Below, one piece after another: positions 43,549 through 51,353 of a stretch of 64,000 bases of DNA (position 1 is the first letter of the stretch; each line of letters opens with the position of its first letter). The notes under the pieces were generated by a model that worked only from the letters and a program-made list of their open reading frames with translations, was not told the origin of the DNA and searched no databases. This DNA comes from Streptococcus sp. zg-86 (GTDB taxonomy: Bacteria > Bacillota > Bacilli > Lactobacillales > Streptococcaceae). The position numbers and the translations under genes are program-made. The stretch lies in the NCBI RefSeq assembly GCF_017639855.1, contig NZ_CP072115.1, positions 1,178,001 to 1,242,000 of the forward strand, read 5' to 3'.

Positions 43549-44109
43549 TTAGTTTACAAAGCTACGTTTATATAGCCTATGACTTTCAATATTCGCTTCT
43601 GCATCCTTCTCATCCCAGATCTGCAATTCCCAAGGATAGTAGAAATTGCTCTGATTTTTAAAATAGATATGAATACCGACATAGCCGTCCCTATCTCTGA
43701 TATACCAATTTTTCAGACTATAGGTTTCCTTCCAATAATCCAAGCGCTCTAAAATCTCCTGAATCTCCTCAGACTGAAGAATCACTCGTGCACCAAAAAT
43801 ATCATTTAAAATATTATTAACTGGATAGTGGCTATCTCTTTTTTTATAGGAATCAATCTTATACAAGATACTTTCTGCCGTCTTGACACGGTAATAATAA
43901 TGGATATCTTTCACATCCGCACGATACAAATAATCATTGATAGATTCATGTAAATTAAGACGATAGGATAAGATATGCTCAGTCGGAACTCTCCTAAAGG
44001 TATGAGAAAGATTGACTTTTTCCACCTTTCCTGTTTCAAAATAATCTTTTGAATACAATTGATGAATGCGATTGATTTCAGCAATCAATCGTTCTATTTT
44101 TTCAATCAT
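43549..44109 (-). CDS. Small RelA/SpoT-fold nucleotidyl/pyrophosphotransferase-like protein
   Basis: 186 residues. Aligned by eye with RelQ/SAS1-type small alarmone synthetases, the key blocks fall in order: YRVKTAESILYK (Arg74, Lys76, Lys84), NDIFGARVI (Asp103, Arg108, as DIAGLRI), DGYVGIH (Tyr143, His147, where SAS enzymes read GYRSxH), ELQIWD (Glu161, Gln163, where they read EIQIRT), and ESHRLYK (His177, Lys181, as EHxxxYK). The metal/catalytic Asp and Glu are kept; two basic residues of the usual nucleotide site (GYR Arg and QIRT Arg) are replaced by Val and Trp. It may make (p)ppGpp poorly, use another substrate as toxSAS enzymes do, or be inactive. It sits between a ClbS-like gene and punA within a purine salvage operon, 9 and 17 bp from its neighbours. 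Function is inference. Confidence 0.7.
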   Translation of the reverse strand: MIEKIERLIAEINRIHQLYSKDYFETGKVEKVNLSHTFRRVPTEHILSYRLNLHESINDYLYRADVKDIHYYYRVKTAESILYKIDSYKKRDSHYPVNNILNDIFGARVILQSEEIQEILERLDYWKETYSLKNWYIRDRDGYVGIHIYFKNQSNFYYPWELQIWDEKDAEANIESHRLYKRSFVN

Positions 44110-44118
44110 AGGACCACC

Positions 44119-44649
44119 TTATTGTGTTTCTGATAATATTGCATATTCTTTCTTCCACTTCCGAATCTTTGTTCGAAAGTTGGTAAAAGGTGCAACGGTA
44201 TTAATATGAATCCATTTCCAAACAGACCACTTGCTAGGCGTTGAACTTGCCCATTTGCGCTGATGCGGCTGAAACAACTCCTCATCTATATAGCTGTTTA
44301 CTTGCTCTAAGATAGCGCCCACCTCTTTTTCAAACTGCATCATCAACTCTTGTAAAGAATAGTCTCCATACTCTCTATAAAATTGCTGATAGAGTCCGCC
44401 AAGCTGATTCCACTTAAAGTCTCTATGCGGTGTGATCACGTCAAGTCCTACCTGTTCATCCTTTTCCCAGCCTTGCAACAGTTTCAACCAACCTAATTGA
44501 TAGGCAAGCATCTGGGCTGGACTGCGATCCACTCCGTCTAGCAGCAAATCCTTGTCCTGCTCAGAAATCACCGAAAATTCTCCAATAAAGAGGTCGGCTT
44601 TCTGCTTTATTTCTGCTAACAAGGCTACCTTGGATTCATATTCTTTCAT
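44119..44649 (-). CDS. ClbS/DfsB (DUF1706) family four-helix protein
   Basis: 176 residues, DinB-like helical bundle. The family landmarks DRSPAQMLAYQLGWL near the first third and a C-terminal KWSVWKWIHINTVAPF are present. ClbS is a colibactin self-resistance cyclopropane hydrolase, but most homologues are uncharacterised, so no reaction is assigned. It starts 1 bp after deoB and ends 9 bp before the RelA/SpoT-fold gene, and its ribosome site is weak, suggesting coupling to deoB. Confidence 0.78.
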   Translation of the reverse strand: MKEYESKVALLAEIKQKADLFIGEFSVISEQDKDLLLDGVDRSPAQMLAYQLGWLKLLQGWEKDEQVGLDVITPHRDFKWNQLGGLYQQFYREYGDYSLQELMMQFEKEVGAILEQVNSYIDEELFQPHQRKWASSTPSKWSVWKWIHINTVAPFTNFRTKIRKWKKEYAILSETQ

Positions 44650-44650
44650 C

Positions 44651-45862
44651 TTATACCAATTTATCTAGGAAACTTTCCCCAATTTGGCTCTTTTCAACAC
44701 CAAAGTTATCTGCAATCGTTGCTGAGATATCCGCAAAGTGCCCAACTGGAATACGGCCTGCACCTGTGAGCGATTTTCCAAAGATAAGCAATGGTACATA
44801 CTCACGGGTGTGGTCTGTTCCGACATAAGTTGGGTCATTTCCGTGGTCAGCCGTAATCATGAGGAGGTCATCTTCACGAAGGTTTTCAATAATTTCTGGC
44901 AAGCGGGCATCAAATTCTTCCAAGCAATCGCGGTAACCTTCTGTATCCCTACGATGACCATAGACCGCATCAAAGTCCACTAAGTTGGTAAAGGACAGAC
45001 CTTCTGTAAAGTCCTCATTTTGCAAGACCTTGACAAAGGTATCCACACCGTGGTTGTTAGACTTATTATGACCCATATCGTGGGAAATTCCTGCACTATT
45101 GAAAATGTCGTTGATTTTTCCAACACCGTAGGTATCAATACCTGCTGCTTTCAAGTTGTCAAGCACGGTTGGAGCAAATGGAGAAACAGCATAGTCATGA
45201 CGATTGGCAGTCCGTGTGAAATTGCCCTGTGTTCCCACATAGGGACGCGCGATAATCCGTCCTAATAAAGAAGGGCGCTCAAGTGTAATCGAACGTGCGT
45301 ATTCACAGATTTTATAAAGTTCTTCTAGTGGAATAATGTCCTCGTGAGCGGCGATTTGAAGAACAGGGTCGGCAGATGTGTAGACAATCAACTCACCTGT
45401 TTCCATTTGGCGTGGGCCAAAATCATCAATAACTGCTGTTCCAGAATACGGTTTGTTGGCCTCACGAATGATTTTTCGTCCTGAAAATGCCTCAATCTTT
45501 TGAAGCAAATCTTCTGGAAAACCATCCCAGAAGGTATCAAATGGATCAGTGATATTGAGACCCATAATTTCCCAGTGACCGGTCATAGTATCCTTTCCAC
45601 GTGATACCTCTTCTAATTTTGTCACATAACCTGTTGGATTTTCTTCAGCAGCAACAGTTTTAAGCGGTGTGTCACGCTCGATATTTCCAAGACCAATCTT
45701 TGCCATATTTGGGACGTTCAAACCTGCAGTTTCTGAGATATGACCTAAAGTATCTGACGTCGTATCTGGCTCACCTGCATTAAAAAATTGATCTGCATCG
45801 GGCGCCGCACCGATTCCTACTGAATCCAATACCACAACGTGCATGCGTTTAAATTTTGCCAT
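44651..45862 (-). CDS. deoB: Phosphopentomutase
   Basis: 403 residues, alkaline-phosphatase superfamily. Metal ligands in VVLDSVGIGAAPDA (Asp near 13), the phospho-Thr region KDTMTGHW, and DHGNDPTYVGTDHTRE. Interconverts ribose-1-phosphate (from the phosphorylases) and ribose-5-phosphate. AAAGGAG before the ATG. It follows rpiA, which then feeds the pentose phosphate pathway. An intervening hairpin and its own TATAAT (45894-45899) suggest it also has a promoter. Confidence 0.96.
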   Translation of the reverse strand: MAKFKRMHVVVLDSVGIGAAPDADQFFNAGEPDTTSDTLGHISETAGLNVPNMAKIGLGNIERDTPLKTVAAEENPTGYVTKLEEVSRGKDTMTGHWEIMGLNITDPFDTFWDGFPEDLLQKIEAFSGRKIIREANKPYSGTAVIDDFGPRQMETGELIVYTSADPVLQIAAHEDIIPLEELYKICEYARSITLERPSLLGRIIARPYVGTQGNFTRTANRHDYAVSPFAPTVLDNLKAAGIDTYGVGKINDIFNSAGISHDMGHNKSNNHGVDTFVKVLQNEDFTEGLSFTNLVDFDAVYGHRRDTEGYRDCLEEFDARLPEIIENLREDDLLMITADHGNDPTYVGTDHTREYVPLLIFGKSLTGAGRIPVGHFADISATIADNFGVEKSQIGESFLDKLV

Positions 45863-45902
45863 TTCTTTCTCCTTTAAATGAATGATTATTTCTATTATAA
45901 CA

Positions 45903-45940
45903 CAAAAACGCTTTCCTAGTCATATCTAGGTAAAGCGTTT
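45903..45940 (-). terminator. Strong hairpin between rpiA and deoB
   Basis: Minus strand AAACGCTTTACCTAG / CTAGGAAAGCGTTT stem (one bulge) with a six-base loop followed by TTTTT. It probably terminates part of the rpiA transcripts; AAAGCGTTT also resembles a cre half-site. Confidence 0.75.
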
Positions 45941-45948
45941 GGATTGTC

Positions 45949-46623
45949 CTAGTGCTTTTGGAGAAAACGTGGCCCGTCTGGATAGCCTACGATAACTTTT
46001 GAAACCAACTGGATAAAGAGACCATGCTCTACGACACCGACTGTATGATCCAATTCCTTGGCCAAGGCTTCAGCATCCTGAATCTCTTTTAAGTCTAAGT
46101 CAATGATGTAGTTTTTCATATCGGTCACGAGTTTTTCTCCGTCTTTCATACGGAAACTTGGGCGATAGCCTTTTTCTTCAAATTTCCGAAAGAGATTTTC
46201 AGCGCCATACTGAACCACTTCTACTGGTAATTTAAAGGCTCCTAAAGTTTCAACAACTTTTGACTCATCCACAATCCAAATGCAATCCTTGCTATTGACG
46301 GCGACAATTTTTTCCATTAAAAGAGCAGCGCCACCGCCTTTAATTCCATTAAAAGCAGCATCCACTTCATCAGCGCCATCAACTGTGATGTCTACATAGG
46401 CTACCTCATCAATGGATTTTAAAGGAATTCCTAAAGAAGCAGCATGCTCAGACGTAGAACTGGACGTCGTTACACCAACAATGGACAATCCTTCTTCCTG
46501 AACACGGCGCCCTAACTCCTGTACAAAATAATAAGCAGTGGACCCTGTTCCCAGACCTACAATCATTCCATCTGTCACGAATTCAGCAGCTTTTATCCCC
46601 ACCTGCTCTTTCAAACTTAGCAT
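45949..46623 (-). CDS. rpiA: Ribose-5-phosphate isomerase A
   Basis: 224 residues. GLGTGSTAYYF, the catalytic Asp/Lys region in DGADEVD followed by KGGGAALLMEK, and the C-terminal GVVEHGLF. Interconverts ribose-5- and ribulose-5-phosphate, the exit route for pentoses released by nucleoside phosphorolysis. AAAGGAG precedes the ATG. Confidence 0.96.
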   Translation of the reverse strand: MLSLKEQVGIKAAEFVTDGMIVGLGTGSTAYYFVQELGRRVQEEGLSIVGVTTSSSTSEHAASLGIPLKSIDEVAYVDITVDGADEVDAAFNGIKGGGAALLMEKIVAVNSKDCIWIVDESKVVETLGAFKLPVEVVQYGAENLFRKFEEKGYRPSFRMKDGEKLVTDMKNYIIDLDLKEIQDAEALAKELDHTVGVVEHGLFIQLVSKVIVGYPDGPRFLQKH

Positions 46624-46637
46624 CTACCGACTCCTTT

Positions 46638-46661
46638 TAAAACGTTTTCTATTACAGTATA
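46638..46661 (-). promoter_or_regulatory. rpiA promoter with cre-like site
   Basis: Extended -10 TGATATACT (hexamer 46656-46661), followed by AGAAAACGTTTTAAA (two mismatches from cre) between it and the ribosome site. Tentative. Confidence 0.4.
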
Positions 46662-46707
46662 TCACTTTACTATCCGTATTGGAAATGAAAATTGCATTTT
46701 GACAGGG

Positions 46708-46746
46708 CAAAAAAAGCACCTCAATTATCACTTAGATAGAGGTGCT
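46708..46746 (-). terminator. Terminator of the lemA unit
   Basis: Minus strand AGCACCTC / GAGGTGCT stem followed by T7, after the lemA stop. Confidence 0.88.
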
Positions 46747-46754
46747 GGCTTGTC

Positions 46755-47333
46755 TTATTTATCCCCAAGATTGACACTTGGTACCGTTGTTGCGGCATCC
46801 GATGTCGCTTGGAATAAATCTACTTTCTCATAACCAAAGATTCCTGCGTAGATACTTGTTGGGAAGCGTTTGATTTTCTTATTGTAGGCTGTCGCAATGG
46901 TATTGAAATCCTTACGGGCAACCAAGAGACGATTTTCTGTTCCTTCAAGCTCTGTAATCAAGTCAGAGACTTGTTGGTTGGAATTTAATTGCGGATAATT
47001 TTCGGTGAGGACGAGGAGGCGAGAAACCGCTGAATCGAGTTGGCTTTGCCCTTCCTTGTACTCGGCAGAACCTTGCTTGCTAGAGCCGATTTTAGCACGC
47101 GCGTCAGCAATAGCAGTAAAGACTTCTGTCTCATGCTCCATTGCTCCTTTTACAGAAGAAACAACGTTTGGAATCAAATCATACCGCCGTTGCAACTGTG
47201 TATCGACATTGGACTGGGCATTTTCAACCTCAGCATAACTATCTACTAAACCATTGTATTGACCAATGGCTCCCATAGCGATAAAGACAATCGCTAATAC
47301 TGGAATGACAATATAGAGTAATTTTTTGTTCAT
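46755..47333 (-). CDS. LemA family protein
   Basis: 192 residues: one N-terminal membrane helix (about 5-24), then a long helical bundle with YAEVENAQSNVDTQLQRRYDLIPN-type family block (about 34-57). Cytoplasmic orientation and function are unsettled in the family. Sits 122 bp after the TPM-domain gene on the same strand, a pairing that recurs in many bacteria. Confidence 0.88.
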   Translation of the reverse strand: MNKKLLYIVIPVLAIVFIAMGAIGQYNGLVDSYAEVENAQSNVDTQLQRRYDLIPNVVSSVKGAMEHETEVFTAIADARAKIGSSKQGSAEYKEGQSQLDSAVSRLLVLTENYPQLNSNQQVSDLITELEGTENRLLVARKDFNTIATAYNKKIKRFPTSIYAGIFGYEKVDLFQATSDAATTVPSVNLGDK

Positions 47334-47455
47334 TATTTTTCCTTTCTTTTTACAGTCTTTTCGTTTTCATTTACCATTCAGTCGCAAGTCGCAGGCATAG
47401 GGTAGGGTAGGCAAGACTTATTAACGACATAATAGAGAAAAACGAAAGGACGATA

Positions 47456-48247
47456 CTACCAACCAGATGAGGCACCGCCTCCGCCACCTCCGCCGCCAGA
47501 CCAGCCACCTCCGCCGAATCCTGACGATCCTGATGAATGAGAACGACTATTTGAGCTACCAGATGTACCATTTAATAACATCCATAGAAGTAAATCTCCA
47601 CCGCCTCCGCGGCCACCACGACCTCCTCTACCACCGCCCTTTAAGATAATCACCATCACAATCACAACGATTAAGAAAGGAAGAAGCGCAAAGATAGACT
47701 CATCATCACCATGTTCTTCTTCAAACTCATTCATACGTGCCTGAGCTCGATCTGTTCCATAAAAGGCATCGCCAATAGCATCCACAATATAATGGACACC
47801 ACCGTTGTAATCCCCTTCTCGGAAAAAACTACGCGCGTCCTCTAAGATGCGCCGCGCTTCGACATCTGTCAACACAGTTGCAGCATTATCTGAGGTCTCT
47901 ATCCGAAACTTGCGATCTTCTAGGGCAATAACCAGCAAGATGCCATTATTGGTACCTGAAAACCCGACCTGCCATTTGCGAAACACTTCATTCGCTAAGG
48001 ATTCGATATCTCCTGAAAGGGAATCTGTCATATAGACCCCGACCTGAAGTTGCTCGGTCGTTGATTTCCAAGCACGATTCTCACTATCAATGGCTTGAAT
48101 GGTGTCACTTGATAGGGAATGGGTCTCATCTAGCACCGTTGATTCTAGCGGTCTATCAGGGACTTGGGCATATACGGAGGGAGTAAGCAACAGGAACATC
48201 AGAGGGATTAGGAACAATCCGACAATCCAACGTACACCTTTCTTCAT
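47456..48247 (-). CDS. TPM-domain membrane protein with Gly/Ser-rich tail
   Basis: 263 residues: signal peptide (about 1-27, ending VYA), TPM_phosphatase/YgcG domain (about 35-165), a membrane helix (FALLPFLIVVIVMVIIL, about 187-203), then a low-complexity tail of Gly, Ser and Arg ending in GGGG repeats and SSGW. The tail is typical of this family. AAAGGAGGTGATCC precedes the ATG. Likely acts at the envelope with LemA; the function is unknown. Confidence 0.87.
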   Translation of the reverse strand: MKKGVRWIVGLFLIPLMFLLLTPSVYAQVPDRPLESTVLDETHSLSSDTIQAIDSENRAWKSTTEQLQVGVYMTDSLSGDIESLANEVFRKWQVGFSGTNNGILLVIALEDRKFRIETSDNAATVLTDVEARRILEDARSFFREGDYNGGVHYIVDAIGDAFYGTDRAQARMNEFEEEHGDDESIFALLPFLIVVIVMVIILKGGGRGGRGGRGGGGDLLLWMLLNGTSGSSNSRSHSSGSSGFGGGGWSGGGGGGGGASSGW

Positions 48248-48284
48248 AGGATCACCTCCTTTGTATTATTATAGCATATTTCCC

Positions 48285-48869
48285 CTATTTATTTAAGATT
48301 TGTGCTACGTTTTCCTGTAATCTTGGAATGAGTTCTGTTTGAAACCAAGGGTTTTTCGCCTGCCAGATATTGTTGCGGGGAGAGGGATGTACGAGCGGTA
48401 GATACTGCGGTAGATAGTCTTCATAGGCTTTGACTGTTTCGGTCAATGTGCGTTTTCGTCTGTCTCTCAAGTAATATTCTTGCGCATATTGACCAATCAA
48501 GAGTGTCAACTCAAGCTGGGGCATCATCGCAAACAGCTCTGAGTGCCATTTTTCTGCGAACCCCTTTCTCGGTGGCAAATCGCCTGATTTCCCCTTTCCT
48601 GGATAGTAAAAATCCATGGGTAGAATCGCAATCTGTCCTGACTGGTAAAACCTCTCCTCGTCCACACCTAGCCAGGCACGCAAGCGCTCCCCACTCGGAT
48701 CTGCAAATAACCGACTACGCTCTTGCGCCTTCAAGCCTGGCGCTTGACCAACAATCACAATTCTTGCCCTACTGTCTACCTGAAACAAGGGCTGAATACC
48801 TTTTTCTGTATAGACTTGGTTATCCGAATCTGCCATGATTGCTACACGTATTTCTTCTAAGTCTAGCAT
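48285..48869 (-). CDS. Uracil-DNA glycosylase superfamily protein
   Basis: 194 residues. Motif 1 VIVGQAPGLKAQ and motif 2 VHPSPRNN, plus LLIGQYAQEYYL, place it in the UDG fold, nearer the uncharacterised DUF4918/family-4-like group than classical Ung. The first motif lacks the Asp of GQDPY. Base specificity is unproven. AAAGGAGG precedes the ATG. Confidence 0.8.
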   Translation of the reverse strand: MLDLEEIRVAIMADSDNQVYTEKGIQPLFQVDSRARIVIVGQAPGLKAQERSRLFADPSGERLRAWLGVDEERFYQSGQIAILPMDFYYPGKGKSGDLPPRKGFAEKWHSELFAMMPQLELTLLIGQYAQEYYLRDRRKRTLTETVKAYEDYLPQYLPLVHPSPRNNIWQAKNPWFQTELIPRLQENVAQILNK

Positions 48870-48882
48870 GCAAACACCTCCT

Positions 48883-48915
48883 TTGTAAAAAGGGGCTGGA
48901 CTTTCTGCCCAACCT
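48883..48915 (-). terminator. Probable terminator of pepV
   Basis: Minus strand TTGGGC / GTCCAG stem extended by AGG/CCT across a small bulge, then T5. Moderate quality. Confidence 0.5.
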
Positions 48916-48941
48916 CTCTTTTACATTTCTTTTGTGATGAC

Positions 48942-50339
48942 TTATTTGACCAATTCATAGATTGCTTCTGCGTAAATAGCAGCTGCACGCATAAGGTCTT
49001 CGACATCCGCAAATTCATTAGCTTGGTGCATGGTATCTGTATAATCAGGGAACATAGCGCCGTAAGCCACACCACGTTTCAAGAGACGGCCAAAGGTTCC
49101 ACCACCGATGACTTGTTCATGACCACGCAAACCTGTTTGGCGTTCGTAGACATCCAGCAAGGTCGCAACCAATGGATCTTCCATTGGGACATAGTGCGGA
49201 GTATGACCGTGTTCTGATAGGGTTACATCTACTACTGCCAACTCCTTCAAGACAGCTTGAATCTCTTCTGGACTTGTGCCTTTTGGATAACGGAAGTTGA
49301 GCGCAATGGTATTATCAGCAACTGTCTCATCAAAACGGAAAACACCTGCATTCATAGACAGTGCCCCCATTTTCTCATCTGTATGTGCTACTCCAAGCGC
49401 TTCACCCTTGTGGTCTTCAAATAAGATTTGTCCTGCAACTGCAAGGTAATCCTTAGCTGGTCCTGCAAAATCAAACTGGTTCAAGAAGCGAGCAAGATAA
49501 GTTGCCCCATTAACGCCAGATTGTGGAGACGCTCCGTGAGCTGATTTTCCAATAATGGTCACTTTGTACTTGTCATCTTCTTCAGCAAGTTCAAATGCGA
49601 CCTTGTATTCTGTCGCAAAAGCTGCTAACTTGCCTGCTAGGTCTGGCAGAGCACCTGATACGAGGGCTGTTGCAGACTCTGGCACCATATTTTCACGCAA
49701 GCCGCCTGTAAATGTGTGCAGGCGTGCTGCTCCGCTATTTTCTCCAGCGAAATGAAGATACTCGGTAATATTTCCTTTTTCACCATTGATAATCGGAAAC
49801 TCAGCGTCTGGTGAGAAACCAAAATCAGGTTCTTTGACACCACTATGCTCAAAGTAATAATCCATATCTGCCCAGCCAGATTCTTCATCTGTTCCCACGA
49901 CAAAGCGAACTTTCTTGGAAATTGGCAAGCCCAATTCCTTAATGATTTTAAGACCATAGTAGCAAGCCATAGTTGGTCCCTTATCATCGCTTGAACCACG
50001 TGCATAAAGTTTACCGTCTTTAATGGTCGGCGTATAAGGATCTGTATTCCAGCCGCTTCCGGCAGGCACTACATCCATGTGAGCAAAGATACCAAGGACT
50101 TCATCACCGTCACCGTACTCAAAATGCCCGGCATAGTTGTCTACGTTCTTAGTTGGATAGCCGTCACGCTCTGCAATCTCTAAAAATTTGTGGAGAGCTT
50201 TAACAGGGCCAGGTCCAAATGGATGCTCGGCATCTGCTAGGCTATCATCCCGCTCAGAGTTGATTGCAAGCAAACTAAACAAATCAGCTAGTAAATCCTC
50301 GCGGCGTTTTTCCACTTCTGCTTTAAAATCAATCGACAT
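48942..50339 (-). CDS. pepV: Dipeptidase PepV (M20 metallopeptidase)
   Basis: 465 residues. Zinc ligands and catalytic Asp in FAHMDVVPAG, the second metal block in SSDDKGP, and Glu-Glu in GTDEESGW. The lid domain lies between about 180 and 380. Cleaves dipeptides of broad specificity in the cytoplasm. AAGGAG precedes the ATG. Monocistronic; upstream of it lies a tandem-repeat tract interrupted by an IS66 element. Confidence 0.93.
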   Translation of the reverse strand: MSIDFKAEVEKRREDLLADLFSLLAINSERDDSLADAEHPFGPGPVKALHKFLEIAERDGYPTKNVDNYAGHFEYGDGDEVLGIFAHMDVVPAGSGWNTDPYTPTIKDGKLYARGSSDDKGPTMACYYGLKIIKELGLPISKKVRFVVGTDEESGWADMDYYFEHSGVKEPDFGFSPDAEFPIINGEKGNITEYLHFAGENSGAARLHTFTGGLRENMVPESATALVSGALPDLAGKLAAFATEYKVAFELAEEDDKYKVTIIGKSAHGASPQSGVNGATYLARFLNQFDFAGPAKDYLAVAGQILFEDHKGEALGVAHTDEKMGALSMNAGVFRFDETVADNTIALNFRYPKGTSPEEIQAVLKELAVVDVTLSEHGHTPHYVPMEDPLVATLLDVYERQTGLRGHEQVIGGGTFGRLLKRGVAYGAMFPDYTDTMHQANEFADVEDLMRAAAIYAEAIYELVK

Positions 50340-50468
50340 TCTATTCTCCTTTTCAAGTATGAAGTGATACTATTTTATCACAAAATGAAAGAGATTTCAT
50401 AGATTTGACAAGAAAAAGACCAACAAGACACCTTTTCACCAAATGTTAAGAAAACTCTAAAGAAAAAA
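50340..50468. other. Upstream region of pepV
   Basis: A/T-rich sequence between the pepV start and the recognisable 41-bp repeats. TCACCAAATG-type words around 50440 look like an eroded repeat unit. No gene seen. Confidence 0.4.
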
Positions 50469-50702
50469 GCAGACTTGAAGTGCAGGAAAGCAGTTTTCAA
50501 CAAATAATGCAAGGCTTAGAACACAGCAAACAATTTTTCACCAAAAAATGGCAAACTTAAAGCACAGGGGACAATTTTTCATAAAAAAATGGCAGACTTG
50601 AAACTCAGGGAACTATTTTTCATAAAAAAATGGCAGACTTGAAAACTAGGGAGCGATTTTTTGTGAAGGAAAGCAGAATTTGACATTCAGAAAAGAAAAA
50701 AT
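50469..50702. repeat. Degenerate 41-bp tandem repeat, five to six units
   Basis: Units start at 50469, 50510, 50551, 50592, 50633 and about 50673 with GCAGACTTGAA or close variants, followed by CAGGGAAC-like and ATTTTTCATAAAAAA-like blocks. Units 3-5 are most alike. Units are contiguous with no spacers. The IS66 element is inserted at the right edge. Confidence 0.85.
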
Positions 50703-50787
50703 GTAAGCGCTCCATAACGAGGTATCTAGTAATCCTCTCACTCCTCCAGTATACTGTTAGTAGAAAACAGAATTGGAGGCTATTGTG

Positions 50788-50973
50788 ATGTCACAACCTA
50801 TTGTTCCTTTGGAAACGCCCCAATCTCGTCGTTTTGATAAGAAAAACAAAAACGAGATGGTGCTGAAAATGCGTATTGGAAGAGTTGAACTAAGCTTGTT
50901 CCAATCTCTTCATCAAGAAACACTGGAAACTATTTTAGATAAGGTATTGCTCTATGGCGATTCATCTCAGTGA
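50788..50973 (+). CDS. tnpA: IS66 TnpA-like small accessory protein
   Basis: 61 residues, starting at an ATG with GGAGG eight bases upstream (a GTG one codon earlier is possible). First IS66 gene by position; shorter than classical TnpA (often over 100) and with no clear helix-turn-helix. Overlaps tnpB by 20 bp in another frame. Confidence 0.7.
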   Translation: MSQPIVPLETPQSRRFDKKNKNEMVLKMRIGRVELSLFQSLHQETLETILDKVLLYGDSSQ

Positions 50974-51304
50974 TCTAGGCAAGGTCTATCTTGTCTGCGG
51001 GAAAACGGATATGAGACAAGGTATTGACTCGCTCGCTTATCTTATTAAACGTCAATTTGAATTAGATCCCTTTTCTGGTCAAGTTTTTCTCTTCTGTGGT
51101 GGCCGCAAAGATCGTTTCAAGGCCCTTTATTGGGATGGTCAAGGATTTTGGCTACTCTATAAGCGTTTCGAGAACGGGAAACTGACCTGGCCGAGTAATG
51201 AAAACGAGGTCAAAGCCCTGACACCTGAACAAGTAGACTGGCTGATGAAGGGATTTTCGATAAGCCCTAAAATAAACCCTACAAACAGTCGTGATTTCTA
51301 TTGA
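50954..51304 (+). CDS. tnpB: IS66 Orf2/TnpB accessory protein
   Basis: 116 residues with the family blocks KVYLVCGKTDMRQGIDSLA, GQVFLFCGGRKDRFKALYWD and GFWLLYKRFENGKLTWP. Required with TnpA and TnpC for IS66 transposition in studied elements; biochemical role unknown. Translationally coupled to tnpA. Confidence 0.92.
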   Translation: MAIHLSDLGKVYLVCGKTDMRQGIDSLAYLIKRQFELDPFSGQVFLFCGGRKDRFKALYWDGQGFWLLYKRFENGKLTWPSNENEVKALTPEQVDWLMKGFSISPKINPTNSRDFY

Positions 51305-51353
51305 AATCATGGCTTTCTTTTCGGTATAATAAAGAAAACTGGAGGGTGAGACT

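Noticed and set aside
47371..47649. Reverse-strand frames across the Gly/Ser-rich tail of the TPM protein
   Set aside because: Open only because GGN/TCN codons lack stops in other frames; no ribosome site or homology.
50469..50702. CRISPR-like array upstream of pepV
   Set aside because: Units are contiguous with a 41-bp period and drift along their whole length; there is no constant repeat plus variable spacer pattern and no cas gene nearby.
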